Shown here: positions 19,853-32,449 of the stretch, piece after piece | Numbering within the stretch: position 1 is the stretch's first letter | Layout: every line of letters begins with the position of its first letter | Origin: Corylus avellana | Lineage: Eukaryota > Streptophyta > Magnoliopsida > Fagales > Betulaceae | NCBI RefSeq assembly: GCF_901000735.1 | Contig: NC_081549.1 | Location: forward strand, 19,915,584 to 19,979,583 | Length of the DNA: 64,000 nucleotides | Reading direction: 5' to 3' | Notes under the pieces: generated by a model | Told to the model about the DNA's origin: nothing | What the model saw: only the letters and a program-made list of their open reading frames with translations | Database searches by the model: none | Translations under genes and position numbers: made by a program

Positions 19853-22800
19853 AATTTCTATGAAAATAGTTCAAAATTTAGTAAATTAGAGAAAAAAAAA
19901 AAATTCTGGAAATATGGTTGTAAGAACATGTTAAGAACATTTCAAAAATGTATTTTGATCCAATTCTCATTAGTCAAATGGTCCAAATTAACGCTAAAGT
20001 TAATGAGCTTTTTAAATTAAGAAGAGAATAGTCAAATAGCCAGTCTAGTATTATTTTTGGGGCCAAGTCATAGGAGATTAGTAGGGCTATATTGGTCCAA
20101 TTTGGCATTTCTCTGGACAGACCCAAAAGAATTAAAAAATTTCCGAAAATAAATTTAATTTTTGTGACAGTTTTCATTTAAAAAAAAAAACATAAATAAG
20201 ATTCCTTCGAAATAATAAAATAATAAAAATAAGAATAAGTGGAGATTTTTGAACAAAAATCATAATTTCGGGCAAAGAAACAAGACGTTAAAATGTATAT
20301 ATAATATTATCTAATCCATTCAGCCCTTTGATCGCTATTGGGTTTGAGCCTGGGGTACCTAATCAGGCGATCATCCTCTTTGGTCATCAGCCCATAGCCT
20401 ATATCTTGGAAACATGTTTATTTTTTTTCACACTTTCTCACCTAATTTATAAAACCACACGTTAAATTATTTAAGATGAAGTTGAAGCGCGTGTTTCACC
20501 TGCTTATTTGATATGAAATTGGTTTCAAAATACATGAAACAGACCTTTGTTGTTGCTGTCTGTTTTCTTTTTCGCCTACCAACTCATTTCTCGGTTTTTA
20601 ATACGTGAAAAGACATTTGTTTTGAAGAACTTTCCTAAAATAGAAAGAAAGATATGTGCGTGAGGGTTCACTAGGTTCACTGCTGTGTCATGTGTGCTTT
20701 GGACAGAGGCTGGTGGGAGATGTCGTTGTCTCTGGTTGCGTGTACCCACCAATGGAGCTTTGAATTGCGTGTATTCTTGTTTGGAAAATTGACTTCCTTT
20801 GCTCGGTTGTAATTAAATTCGTAATTTTTTTTGTGGTTACAAACCAGAAAAAGGGTGTCACTTCAGATAATTCAAATATAGGAATCGAGGATGCATGTAG
20901 GTGAGCCCACACCACTATGACAGTGAAACTCCAATTAATTAATCAAAGATGAGATTGCATCCTCGGTTCCACTTTGTTTTTAAGTATTTACCATTATGTG
21001 AAAGTGTATTTTGTTTGTGTCTTTATTCTTTCTGATCTCTTTGTATTATTATTATTATTTTTTAAATAATGAATTTATTTGCTTGAAAAAGAAAATGTCT
21101 TTGGTGTTCATGACATCCCAAAAAAAAAAAAAAAATACTTCAGTTTTTTTTCCTGCTTTACGAGGTAGAGGCCGGGATTGAATGGCCAATCTAAATTGTA
21201 AGGATGATTGCAGTGCCTCGAAACGGCGGATGGAAATCAACTTAATCAAATGTAATAATTAAAGTGCCTGTATTGTATGTAATATAGATAATTTAAGCAA
21301 ACAGAGTGGGATTTTTTTGATAATAGTCAATGATTATATATATACACACGTGCCAACGTAGATTTTTTTTTTCTCTTGAATATATATATTTATTATTTAT
21401 TATGTTCTCTTTTTAACCATATATATAAGATGGTCAATTATTGACCATCCGTTGATTATCTTTGTTTTTCTAATTAATCCAATGCTTTCAAAAGTCTTTT
21501 TCCTTTCTTTATATATATATATATGAAGAAAACTCGAGCGAGCCATTTTTAACAACGAATGATTTAAATTGGATTGAATTTAAAATATTGGTGTGTATAC
21601 ATATCGCATTACAAATATGATCGATGTTGAGTTAAGTAGGCAGTGCAGTTGATCAAATCCAAACAACCTCGTACATGAGCAGAAAATAAGAATAATTAAT
21701 AGATAATTAATAATTATACCCATGCCTTGACCTTTGTGTATCGGCGCAAGAAATTGTAGAATCAGCAAATTAGAATAAAAAAAGATATTAATTTACGTAC
21801 ATGTCCCACATCTGATATATTAATTATTTCTAGTACTTCCACAGAAATTAACAACAAATGAACATGGGCGTAAGCTGTGTCGAATGGCGAAGTAGTAATC
21901 GAAACGGCTGTAGATTTGGCAGCGTCGTCCCCCACATAAGGTCCGCAGAGATCAGCATGCATGTGTTAGCTAGTGGACAGGTCCATGTATTTTAAGTCTC
22001 ATGTTTTGAAGTTTTTTGATTTAGGGTTTAGGAGTTTCTACTTTCTATTCTGTTGTTGCCTTTCCCAGCGTAGAATGACAATCCTACGTATAAATAACGC
22101 AAACAAATAATTGTCTTCAGTTTTAACTTGGTCCCATCCCATGTGATTGTGTACGGAACTTTATTTTTTATATTGGGCTTAATTATTTGGGTATGACCTT
22201 TTGCACCCTTGGATCCTTATCTCGTTTTCAATCTTTTATGCATAGAAAGGCACGTAAGAAGCTTCTTCCTAAAATGGAATGTACTTACTTGGTATCAGGA
22301 ATCCACTTACTTGGTGGCCAGAAGCCTGAGATGGGTATGTTTAACTTTGGCTTTTCCATTGCGCCCAACCATCCCTAGATTCCCTTTACAAAAGGAACAC
22401 TCACGCGTGCATACCCATTCTTTTAATGTCTGTGCAGTGTGCACCTAGACAGACTGTCCCCACGGTGTCGTTTTTGGATGTTATCAGATCCACGATGATA
22501 ATTATTGACCATATTAAACACTGAAAATTCAAAACTTTGGTTGCTGGCCTGCATAGTAAATATTCTGAAAACATAATAAAAGAATGTTCATTAACTACTC
22601 GATCCACCAATATTTTTCTTTAATTATGTAACAAATATAACAATTACAAGATCGAATATGATGATTACATAAAAATTAAAAAATAAAATAAAAAAGAAGA
22701 AGAAGATTGCATGCATCGCCATCAAACTTTCAGTTGGAATAGTCTGTAGCAATGAACATGATATGGTAGTACTCCTATTTCTCATCTAATTTCGATCAGT

Positions 22801-23157
22801 GTACGTTTATTTGCCATCTAGATAAACGTTTTGGTACTGGAGCTTAAAATTTATTCAAACGAAAGAAATTGAATTGGCTTTAAAGCCGGTACACAAATAA
22901 ATGTATTATGAGTTGAATTAATTACTTAAGAGAAATCAAAGCCAGTGCTACCACTAAATCCTCAAGTACCTTCGGCAGCAGCATTCATGAAAACAACAAC
23001 GCCATATATCTTTTAGGCCACTAGCTAGTGGGTTTAACACCTGGATAATAAGCTTATTTATAAGCATGTACGTGTATTTGCGCGATAGGCTGTGACGGAG
23101 ATGGGGTGGCCCCTGTACGTAGGCCATGCACCCAAACACAAGGAAAAAAAATAATAT

Positions 23158-23199
<42 letters not shown>

Positions 23200-24449
23200 T
23201 TCCTATTGACCCATACCCATTATAATTTTTGGTCCTTAGCCCTTACTCATACCAAACTTTGTTTCTGTCCCTGCACCAAATGTGAGGCTAGGATTGAAAA
23301 GTTTGACCAATTTAATTAATTTGGTCGAATTAGGATTTACCTAAATATTCTTATACCCATATATCGACACGAGACATAATGTCTAGTAATTTTTTACATA
23401 ACCTGAAAACATTATATGAAGAATTTAATATAAAATTAAAAGATTATGGTTGAAGGGTTTGAACCGTTTAATTAAATGAGTCGAATTATATTTGATCTAT
23501 ATATTCTTATACTCATACCTTAACATGCACAATCCAAACCTGACACATAAACACGAATTGCCACTGGCTGACGGACACATATATATATTGTTTCTTTTTA
23601 CGCCGTCGAATGCAAAGACAGCCCATATCTAGAAATGCATGTTACTGTTTCTTCGATTATAACGAAATTAATTATGTCCACACACCAATGATTATACATG
23701 TACATGTACATGTTCCTCTATGGCTCTTCTTGCATGTATACGTTGCTGATTCTTTTGATTTTCTGGGAAATATTGTCGTCTTGTTAAAATGAAACGTCTT
23801 GGAAGTTCAAAAGAATGGGCAAATGTCCATTCAATATCCAATATATATATATATACACACACGGATGGGATCGAGTACGTGCTCCTTTTGACCTTTATGT
23901 ATAATTTTAAATATTAAATTACAATTTGAAAGATTAAATTGTGATTTTGCAAGATACTTAATTAAATGCGTTGTTAAAAATTTATTTTTTAAATCTCACA
24001 TTTTAAAATTATTATGTTTTGATTGCACTTTCTAAAATTACAAACTCAAACCGACCTGAATTATTTCTAAAGAAACTCACAGTTTGTTACGATCGATATG
24101 AAGAAATTCATAATACCATATGAAATTAAATATAAAGAGGAATATAAAGAGAAATTGAGACAAGATATTTTATGGGTGGGTCAATAATAAACACATGCGT
24201 CCACCACTTTGTTACATCTATTGCTTAATTAATAATAAATTATAATACAAATAGTTCCTATTTATAAATCAGATTTGAACACAATCATGTATGAGATAAT
24301 CACGTACAATGAAATATTAAAATCAATTACTATCATATTTGAATTGATATTAGTGGGATCGTAGTGTAGTTTATATAACATTACTCTAAAAAATCAACCA
24401 AAACTAATGGTGTGTATAGTAGGCGCAGATTTCATGAATTAACCTCATA
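19853..24449. other. Long intergenic stretch, mostly unrecognised
   Basis: AT-rich sequence with TA microsatellites (21334-21344, 23163-23196). 19853-20040 is shared with 25150-25345. Pieces near 20950-21060 and 22360-22490 reappear inverted at 63050-63310. 23088-23280 contains GTGACGGAG and TTCTGTCCCTGCA ends with GGCCC-type interior, possibly a decayed relative of the hAT-type element at 16002. One MGCLC relic lies at 23585-23626. No complete gene was found. Confidence 0.5.
23585..23626 (-). pseudogene. Relic of the 5' end of the MGCLC gene
   Basis: From the ATG at 23626 the minus strand reads Met-Gly-Cys-Leu-Cys-Ile-Arg-Arg-Arg-Lys-Lys-Lys, matching the MGCLC gene start at both DNA and protein level (TGCAAAGACAGCCCAT on the plus strand). 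The similarity ends at about 23585, where a TA run begins. It is a fragment of a third gene copy. Confidence 0.6.
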
Positions 24450-25348
24450 AACATTATGCATGCAATAATTAAGTCAAATAAAGGAAGAAAAGAAAAAATA
24501 TATATATGAATCCAAAATTTGTGTGGATCGAAGCAAGAGTACTGAAGCATTAATCATCAAACTCCAGGAAGGACAGCAGTACTACAACTGCACTGGCGGT
24601 GGCGCTACCTATCTGAGACCCAGAAACAACATGAAGCCCCATGCTGAGGCTAAAGCTTGTGCCCACTTCAAGTATTAATGCTAGCTCCATATATATCTTC
24701 CCACTTGTTAGCCTTTTTTCGTCTTAATTAATTAAGTCAGAAACAAGTTTATTTATGGTCATGATCACATGGCCAAGAGACCGAGGAACAAATGGTATCT
24801 TTTCTATAGAGAGAAAGGGAATGATCATGGCATCAGCTGGAGAGAGCTTTGAGAGAAATAAAGTTGTGCTGGACCTGCTGGTGCACATGGGATGAGCTTG
24901 AAAGAGGCCAAAACAACATGGCGCCAGCCAGCTGGGAATTTACCAGATACAATACTACTCAGAAGTGTCCAACTGTGGTGATGTTCATCTTTTTAAAGCA
25001 ATACAATTAAGAGTATTTACAAACTAATATTGTATATCCTTAATTAGACATTAAGTAATTAGCTAGGTCGGTACTTAAAGTGGTCAAGTTGCGCCCCCTA
25101 TATCACACAGAAACCCAACCGATTAATAACATGTTATTAGTTAGGTTAATTCCTAATTTCTTTAAAAAATAGATCAAAATTTAGTAAATTAGAGAAAAAC
25201 AAAATTAGTCTCTGGAAATATGGTCGTAAGAACATGTTAAGAACATTTCAAAAATGTATTTTGATCCAATTCTTATTAGACAAATGGTCCAAATTAACGT
25301 TAAAGTTAATGAGCTTTTAAATTAAGAAGAGAATAGTCAAAGAGCTAG

Positions 25349-25350
<2 letters not shown>
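24450..25350. repeat. Partial third copy (C) of the right end of the block
   Basis: Homologous to about 19140-20040, with more divergence than A versus B. It includes the frameshifted 55-aa gene and its upstream region, but not the glycine-rich or MGCLC genes. Confidence 0.85.
24557..24690 (-). pseudogene. Frameshifted copy of the 55-aa membrane protein gene
   Basis: Aligns with 19217-19384. Extra bases next to the start (TAGC and ATTA insertions) and a deletion of the middle, which removes the Cys-Cys-Cys to Gln-Gln part, put the frame out of register. A 44-codon frame remains but its product is unrelated. The upstream block is also preserved. Confidence 0.65.

Positions 25351-25354
<4 letters not shown>

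Positions 25355-25381
<27 letters not shown>
25355..25381. repeat. (TA)n microsatellite
   Basis: Simple TA run at the junction between duplication copy C and the cysteine-peptide pseudogene. Confidence 0.9.
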
Positions 25382-25383
<2 letters not shown>

Positions 25384-25488
25384 GATGTTTTCCCTTAATG
25401 CATATAAATATATAGCCCCACGCTAAGTATTTGTAATTTGTATATCCTTAAGATCGAGAAGGAACCCTTGTTGGCTCACCATCAAAAA

Positions 25489-25760
25489 GACAAAGAAATT
25501 CGTGCTCAAGCTGGCTTTTGTGGCAATCATTTTGCTCATTGCAACTGTTAACTAACTCGCACTCCTCACAATCTCATTTTACTTGCAAATTTAACACTCG
25601 AATATGGATTTCGTGCCATGAAAAAATTACAGTATAGGGGAAGTAGTTTTTTTTTTTAAGTATTCATATTTAATTTAAATTTTTTTTATGAAAAAAAAAA
25701 AAAAAAATTCTAGACCTTTAAAAAACTATAGGATAGGTTGGTTTCTACTGCACCTAATTG

Positions 25761-25793
<33 letters not shown>

Positions 25794-26029
25794 AAAAAGA
25801 AAGAAAGTAGGATTGTGAGTTTGAAATTTATTAACAATTAAAATAATTTATGCAGGTTTACTACCGGCTAGGAGCTGAGGCAAGAATGCCAATAACAGTA
25901 CCCGCCAGTTGCAGAAATAATGATGACTGTGAAGGCAAACGTAATGAATATTGTGTTTATTGTCATTATGAAAGCCATCAGTGCAGTTGCGCGCACCGCC
26001 AAACAATTTTTACAAAAGGATCCCCATGA
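25489..26029 (+). pseudogene. Dead cysteine-rich secreted peptide gene
   Basis: Homologous to 45621-46119 over promoter, both exons and intron. Lesions: the start ATG is replaced by ACA (near 25490), the intron donor GGTAAC is now GTTAAC (near 25547), and a 4-base insertion near the beginning of exon 2 (about 25862) shifts the frame so that a TGA follows. Downstream of that, the mature region still reads with most cysteines, one (the Cys after Glu-Gly-Lys) having become Arg. A TATAAATATATAG promoter motif remains near 25403. The frame at 25920-26105 is an out-of-frame shadow of this exon. Confidence 0.8.
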
Positions 26030-26099
26030 AGGTTTTGGGCTCATTTTTCACTTGGCTAATAGACCCATTGTAGGTCTCAAAATATTAATAATAAATTCA

Positions 26100-26992
26100 T
26101 TATAACAATTATGTATTAGCAAGCTAGGTTAATAAAAGCTCTATGAATCATACAATAAACTATATAATTGAGAGAGAGAGAGACCACTTAATTTACTTGC
26201 CCTAAAGAAGTAGTGTTGATTCTCTCTCATTATTTTCTTTGAATGTCGTGTGTGAATTATTGGTGGCTTTACCCTCTTCTTTTGCCTCTTGCCTTTTCAT
26301 TTCTGGAATTATATTTCACTCAAATGCTTTTCATTTCTTGTTTCATGTTTCTACCGATTGGTGTGTGAATTATTGGTGGCATTTCTTTTAATGTTGGGTC
26401 TCCGGTCCATAGAAAAAGTTCAAATCTCTCAATTATACCCCCACATGCTTACCTGACTTAACTTCCCCTCTTAGCTTGTATACAAATGACAATCTAAAAC
26501 GCTTGCATGCCACCGTAAAGAAAAGCAAAGTGGACCCATTTCATTGCATATTGGCCAATTTTGTTTAGATCCCAACCACTGAAGCCTCACCACGTATATG
26601 CTTCCAATTTGCTTGTCTAATTATCAATGGGGTGGTTGTTTGAATAAGGTTTGTAAACTTTTTACTTAAAAAAAAAAATGATAATTACATACATTGAGAC
26701 ATATATATGAACACAAATTGCTTCAATCTTTCACACACCCACTTTAGGATATATAGCAACCATTATGGGATTTTCCACCGTATCACAATTAGGTGGGTAT
26801 TATCAATATCTATAACACACTCCAGAAAATATGAAATAGCTCAATTTTTTTAATTTTTTAATTTTTTTTTTTTTGTAACGCACATTGTTGATTAGCAGTA
26901 AGCTAATCATTAGCTGCTAAAAACCATGCAGCTTTGAAATTTTTTAATGATAAAAGAAAACATGTATAATTAAGTATAAATAACTACTTTTT

Positions 26993-27000
<8 letters not shown>
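26100..27000. other. Intergenic, no gene recognised
   Basis: AT-rich with a (GA) run near 26170. The right part (26880-27000) is shared with 37010-37110. Confidence 0.5.
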
Positions 27001-27033
<33 letters not shown>

Positions 27034-27440
27034 ATTGACCGAGCCATTTGAACTTTTATATGCCTAATTTTTTCTGATTTTTACTTCACTCACCTCTCTC
27101 TCTCTCTCTCTCTCTATGCCCATGGTGTGCATAAGATTAGACCTTTGTCCGATGTTCAAGAAAGGGACAGCAAGAATCCACTTGCTGTGACAGCGAGAAT
27201 CCACTATTGTTGATATAATAACTTCCATACGCAATGTTGACATGAATAGAAAAGGAACTGTTCGAATATCATCTACTAACATCACCGTAAACCTTGTTAA
27301 AATACTGTTAAGAGAAGGTTTTGTTGAAAACGTGAGGAAACATCAAGAAAGCAACAAATATTTGTTGGTTTTAACCCTACCACATAGAAGGAATAGGAAA
27401 GGGCCCTATAAAATTGCTTTAAATTTAAAATAGTTTATTA
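26880..27440. repeat. Duplicated block I carrying the rps8 fragment
   Basis: Shared with 37010-37590, including the TA microsatellite at 26999-27031, the CTCTCTCT run and the rps8 fragment. It shows the rps8 insertion happened before the duplication. Confidence 0.85.
27203..27433 (+). pseudogene. rps8: Nuclear copy of a chloroplast rps8 fragment (copy I)
   Basis: The translation matches the N-terminal half of plastid ribosomal protein S8: [10 protein letters not shown], then [44 protein letters not shown] and Leu-Asn-Leu-Lys, where it stops at TAG. The first residues (Met-Gly-Arg-Asp) and the C-terminal half of S8 are missing, so it cannot make a working S8. It is best explained as plastid DNA moved to the nucleus. 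It lies in the segmental duplication shared with 37344-37582. Confidence 0.82.
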
Positions 27441-27839
27441 TTAAATCAAAATTTAATAATAATTCATCACAAATTTAAAAATAATTTTAAAAGTCATAAT
27501 TACTTTTGATGATAAGAGGCATATGCATTATCCAAAAACCAATATAAATACTTTCTTTATTTCAAAGACCCCAAATAAAGTAGTGCATATCCAATTAATT
27601 GTTTATAATATTTAATTATTTTTCAATGATAGATGATTATTTTGGAGTTATTTTTTTCTTAGTAATTAATTTACTTCCCCAATAAAGATAAAATTATATT
27701 TAAATTATTTTCAAATTTACTGCAATCTCTACCGTATGAGGTGTGTTGACCCAAAAAAACAAAAAATAAATAAAAATAATAATAAAATAAAAATAAAAAT
27801 AATGAAAGAAAAAGAAAAGTGGGTATTGAGACACCAGAG

Positions 27840-28520
27840 AAGAGAGAGAGAGAGAGAGAGTGAGAGTTTGAGACAAAAAAAAAAAGAAAGAGAGGGAGAG
27901 TGAGAGAGAAAGAGAGAAAGAGACATTTTGCTTAACATGGAGGGTTTGGTCTACGAGGTTCGCCCATTTCCTCACCTTCCGCCTGCTCTTCTGTCTGCCG
28001 AACCAAAGATGCATTCAAAGAAACGATAAGACGTCACTCACTCTCTCTCTTTCTCAGTGAAGGTTTTGCTTGACTCTTTGCGCTCAAAGGCAATCTGGTT
28101 GGACTGCTTGAGATTAAAGTACTTAACTTTCTTGCGCATCCTCTTTACTCTTCTCTAAAACACTCTTCTTTGCAACTCGCTTTCCCCTTCTATTCCAGAT
28201 TTTTTTTTTTTTCCTTTGAGTTCTCTTCCTTTTCTTTGGTTTGCTGTTTACTTGGGGTCAGAATAGGGGATAATGGTGGAAATGACAGTTCATTCTTTCT
28301 CTGAGGTCACCTCACCGGACTTCTCATAGTATATCAATCAGTCCCATTTTTCCGACGACAGTTACTATATGATTGCTGAGTGCTTTTATTGATTTTTTTT
28401 CTTCTTCTATTTTTGTTTTCCCTGAGCATTTTTCTATTTTTGTCTTTGTGTTTAGGTGCTCTAGTATTCTAGCGACGTCTTGAGTTGATGAGAAGAAAGT
28501 TTAATTACTGAAAAAAAGGT
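27840..28520 (+). promoter_or_regulatory. GA/CT-rich leader-like region upstream of the LRR gene
   Basis: Long GAGA runs (27840-27925), then CT-rich sequence and a plausible donor (AAAAAAAGGTACG, about 28518), as in plant 5' untranslated exons. It lies 1.1-1.8 kb upstream of the LRR start codon at 29623, so it may be the leader of that gene with an intron in between. A 30-codon ORF (27937-28029) lies within it. Confidence 0.35.
27937..28029 (+). CDS. 30-residue short ORF in a leader-like region
   Basis: An ATG in a favourable context (AACATGGAG) opens 30 codons (MEGLVYEVRPFPHLPPAL, with Lys-Lys-Arg at the end) to TAA at 28027-28029. Codon content is less AT-biased than its surroundings. It could be an upstream ORF of the LRR gene, a remnant exon, or chance. 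No family recognised. Confidence 0.25.
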   Translation: MEGLVYEVRPFPHLPPALLSAEPKMHSKKR

Positions 28521-29622
28521 ACGTTAATCATATTAGTTTTAATGTTAGAAAGAAAAGTATTTTTCAATTGATAAAAAGTGGTATTATTGTTGTGATATGA
28601 TAGATTGTGGTTGGATCATGGTTGCTTGGGTTTTTGTGACTTTGTTCATTTTCTATTATTGATTAATTCAGGTTTTCATTTTGATAATTTTTTTTTTTCC
28701 TTTATAGAGTTTTAAATTATATCTATGGGAGCAAATATTTAATATGTTGAATTTATAAGGATTAAAATTTATGAATTTTTAAATTTATTTGATATAAGGC
28801 TTTATGGTGTTAATTAAAAAAATATGGTTCAAAATGATCTTATAAATACTTCTCATTTTTCAAAGCCAATGAGTTAATTAATTGAGTGAAGAAAAGAAAA
28901 TTTGTTATATGATAATCTTTAAAAAACTTTTTAAATAAATTATATATAATAAGAAAAAACCACCGGGTATAAGCTAGTATATATAAAATGAGAGTTTCTA
29001 AGATGCAAGCATATCATTACGACAAGTGGCGATGAATTATTGAGACAAGTACTGTCTCTCTTTAGTAACATGGTAATGGGTTTAAGTTGGTTGTTATTGT
29101 GAAACGTTGTGCTTCTATTTATTTTCTCAACAATCTCTTAACACTCTAAACAATAAATAAATGTTTCTTGAGGTTGTCAAGGTTTATAGTTATAGAGAGA
29201 GTTTTTATAGAAACCAAAGGGCTCAGAGGCTCAAACTTAACTTGCAACTATAAGACAGAGTTCAGAAGCATTGTAGACTTGTAGTGGGTTTGTCTCAATT
29301 TTGAATATATTTATTTTTTGGAAGCCTTTTTTCTTGAAACTGGGGTCTGATTATTTATTTCCTTCTGAGATTGATATATTTGTATATGAGAACCATTCTT
29401 GTTGTTTTATTATTATTTGTCTTTGAAACATGTTTATAGCTGGGATTATCTATCTGAAAATATTTGAACTTATATATATATATATATATGTTTGTAGAAT
29501 CAATATATTAACTTATTGGTCTTGAATCCTACATTTCCTCTCCCTGCAATCTTCTTTTCAAGCACATACATTCTCTATTTCTTACTAACTTGAATCTTTT
29601 TTTTTCAAGCACGGAGATATAG

Positions 29623-30749
29623 ATGGAGAGGGTGACAAGAAGATCAGTTTCTTTGTTCGTATGGAGTGTGATTGTTGTATCCGCAGGTATGTTTCTCTCA
29701 CTAATTCATCTCACATGCATTTGATTTTCAAGTCACTTAAATTATACCATTTTCCTCCTCACCCCCCACAATCTACGTACACTGCGTTGATTACAGCTTT
29801 TCGCCCTTCAAAGAGTACTACTGTGTCAGCGGCAGTGTCGACAACCATCACCATAGCAAGTAGGAATGTGGATGATGGGGGCAACACCTCCAATATTGCC
29901 GTAGAAGAAGGTACGTACGCCCTATAATTATTTACTTCACTTTTTTGATTTTTTGTTTTTTTTAGCAAATTTATTGGCCAAAGATTAATATAACTGAAAG
30001 GTTGAATAAACATGTCTCGTTATTTAAAAGAATTTGTTTCTTTGCAGTTGACGAAATGATGTACATCAAGTCTTCCTTCCAATATTCCAAAGAAATTCTG
30101 AAGACCTGGATACCCAAATCCGATCCATGTGATTTTGCATGGGTTGCTTGTTTAGGCGGTTCAGTGAGTAGCATGTTAGTACCGGTCCATCGTACCTGTT
30201 TTTGTGGGGAAATGACTTCTTTTTTATTAACAGCTGAGTTGTGATTGTGGTGCAGAAGCATAATAGATCAAAACTTGGCTGGAACTCTCTCACCACACTT
30301 GGACAACTTAACAAATCTAGAATTTTTGTTAGTACATTTCTTTTTGAAAACCTTTATTTGGATTTGTTAATATTCTATTCTGTAAGCCTCTTCAGGAGAA
30401 CTAGAGAGACAATGAAAGACTAATAATATTTTGTTTTGCAGGATCCTCAGAAATGTTGGTATATCCGGATCAATTCCCTCTGGGATCTGGAGGCTCCAGA
30501 AACTTGTGATGCTTGATCTTTCACATAATTTTCTTGTTGGTCAAGTCCCCAGTAATCTGTCATACTTGCCAAACCTTCGGTCTCTGTAAGTAATATATAT
30601 ATATATATATGTGTGTGTGTGTTCTTTTTGCTGTGCTTTTCTCCTTTTATGCATGATTCACTAGCATATAATTAATCCACGTCATTCGCGGGTATATTTT
30701 TTAATTATGATTTAAATTCAAATATTTTTTCAATGAAACATCTTGAGAA

Positions 30750-30786
<37 letters not shown>

Positions 30787-30913
30787 TAATAATATTGGAA
30801 AAAAAAATGGAAAAGAGATGATGGTGCATGTAAGATGAAAATAGCAATCAATTAATTAGATTTTTTAAAACAACGTACATTTAGACTTTCAAGTTACAAC
30901 TTTAGCTGCTTAG

Positions 30914-30947
<34 letters not shown>

Positions 30948-32446
30948 ACAACTTTAGCAATTTAAATATAAACAAAATATTGAACATCAAACGGCACCAA
31001 ACACTATTTTGTCAATATAATTGTACATCACACTTAAATAAACATAGAAGCTGGTGTTGAAGGAAGAAAAAAAATCAATAAATGGAATGATAGTTTATAA
31101 TTTACATATATAACATGATCAATCTAATGAACAACTAATATATAAAAACAACCAAGGGGAAGAAGTTTCTTTGTTGGCCTTTCAACTCAAACAACCGCAA
31201 CTTTCTTTTTGCTGTAGAGAACAACACAGGGTAAAAAGAAAGTGCATAAAGCTTCTAATTAATGCGTTACATTCTGTACTTTTCACATATTGAAACCTTA
31301 GCTAGCCAAATACTCTCCTGTAATTTTTTTTCTTATTCAATTAAAAAAAAAAAAGAAAAAAGAAAACAACTTTAACCAAATAAGCCGCCGCCAATTAATT
31401 CGTTGATCGAATTGGATGCCAAAAAAAATATAACAAAACAAAAATCCAAGATCCAACATGTTATGGTGTGTCTAGGGATTATAATATATTCAAATAAATA
31501 TATAATATTTGAATTGTGATTATTAAGACATTAATAATATTTGAGTGATACCTATTGTATTTAAATACAAAATAACAATTTTTTTCTTCTTCTTATGAAT
31601 ACAAAATAAAACAAAATCTTTCGCTCAATATTTAATGCAATCAAATAAATTATTTCACGTCATGTTCAATACTTAATTTTCTAAACAACAATTCACATGT
31701 TGCAATTCTAGGCTATTCTAAGAGGGATTATATATATATATATATATATATATATGATTTCTCTCAATGAAAACATAATTTGTTTATTGTTCTTAATGCC
31801 AAATAACAAAAACTATTTATCTTTATAGTTTAATATAGTCATCCACAATCTGACCTACTAAGCATCTATATATCTATTTTTACGTCATCTTTCTTGCGAT
31901 ATCTTTGTAGGTCAAAACCTTTGTTTAATATATGCCATATCATTTGGCTAAAAAGAATTGATACCTGTTATACAAACAAGATTAAAACTAACTGCTTCTT
32001 CAGTACTTTGAATTTTATTTCTGAATATTGATAAGGTTTTTTCTTCTCTCTTTTTTTTCTAGTGATTTATCCAATAATAATTTGACTGGTCCCATGCCCA
32101 AGGTACATCCGAGTCCGAGACCACACATGTAAGCCTCACTCTCGATCATTCCTTTTCTTCGTTTAATTCTTTGTTCAATATTTATTTATTATTTCATTTT
32201 TGATGCAGTGTTCCGATCGGCCCACCAAGTAACCAAGGTTTTGCCTATTCCCAGTTTCTTTTACTCATTGGCTTAATATATGTTTAATTTTAAATGTACT
32301 TTTTTTTCTTTTATAATTTCTTGCGATTAACTGATCAGCCTCTTGTTGTTTATGCATATAAAGTCTCTCCACCTCCCAGAGGCAACAGTATAAAAACTGC
32401 ACTTGCAGTTGTAATAGCTGTTGTTTGTCTTGCGATACCTTGCTGA
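29623..32446 (+). CDS. LRR receptor-like protein without kinase, 232 aa, 8 exons
   Basis: Exons 29623-29686, 29797-29910, 30048-30174, 30256-30327, 30442-30585, 32063-32128, 32209-32237 and 32364-32446 join in frame with GT-AG introns to 232 residues (predicted by eye). Exons 4 and 5 are 72 and 144 bases, the one- and two-repeat sizes typical of plant LRR kinases. Order: signal peptide (about 1-22), a Ser/Thr-rich stretch, an LRRNT domain ending Asp-Pro-Cys-Asp-Phe-Ala-Trp-Val-Ala-Cys, four LRRs (NLAGTLSPHL, GISGSIPSGI, MLDLSHNFLVGQVPSNL, DLSNNNLTGPMP), a Pro-rich stalk, then a membrane helix (TALAVVIAVVCLAIPC) that ends at TGA. No kinase follows, so it is a truncated receptor kinase, possibly a decoy or co-receptor, or a pseudogene. 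Broken kinase domains occur at 51842-54160 but belong to another locus. Confidence 0.65.
30596..30783. repeat. TA/TG microsatellites in the LRR intron
   Basis: TA and TG runs at 30596-30622 and a second TA run at about 30754-30783, both inside the 1.48-kb intron 5. A poly-A run lies at 30916-30944. Confidence 0.85.
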
Positions 32447-32449
32447 GCC

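Noticed and set aside
21762..21962. 66-codon minus frame as another MGCLC relative
   Set aside because: A few words look similar (ACAAATG, GCTGT) but no alignable stretch was found; too weak.
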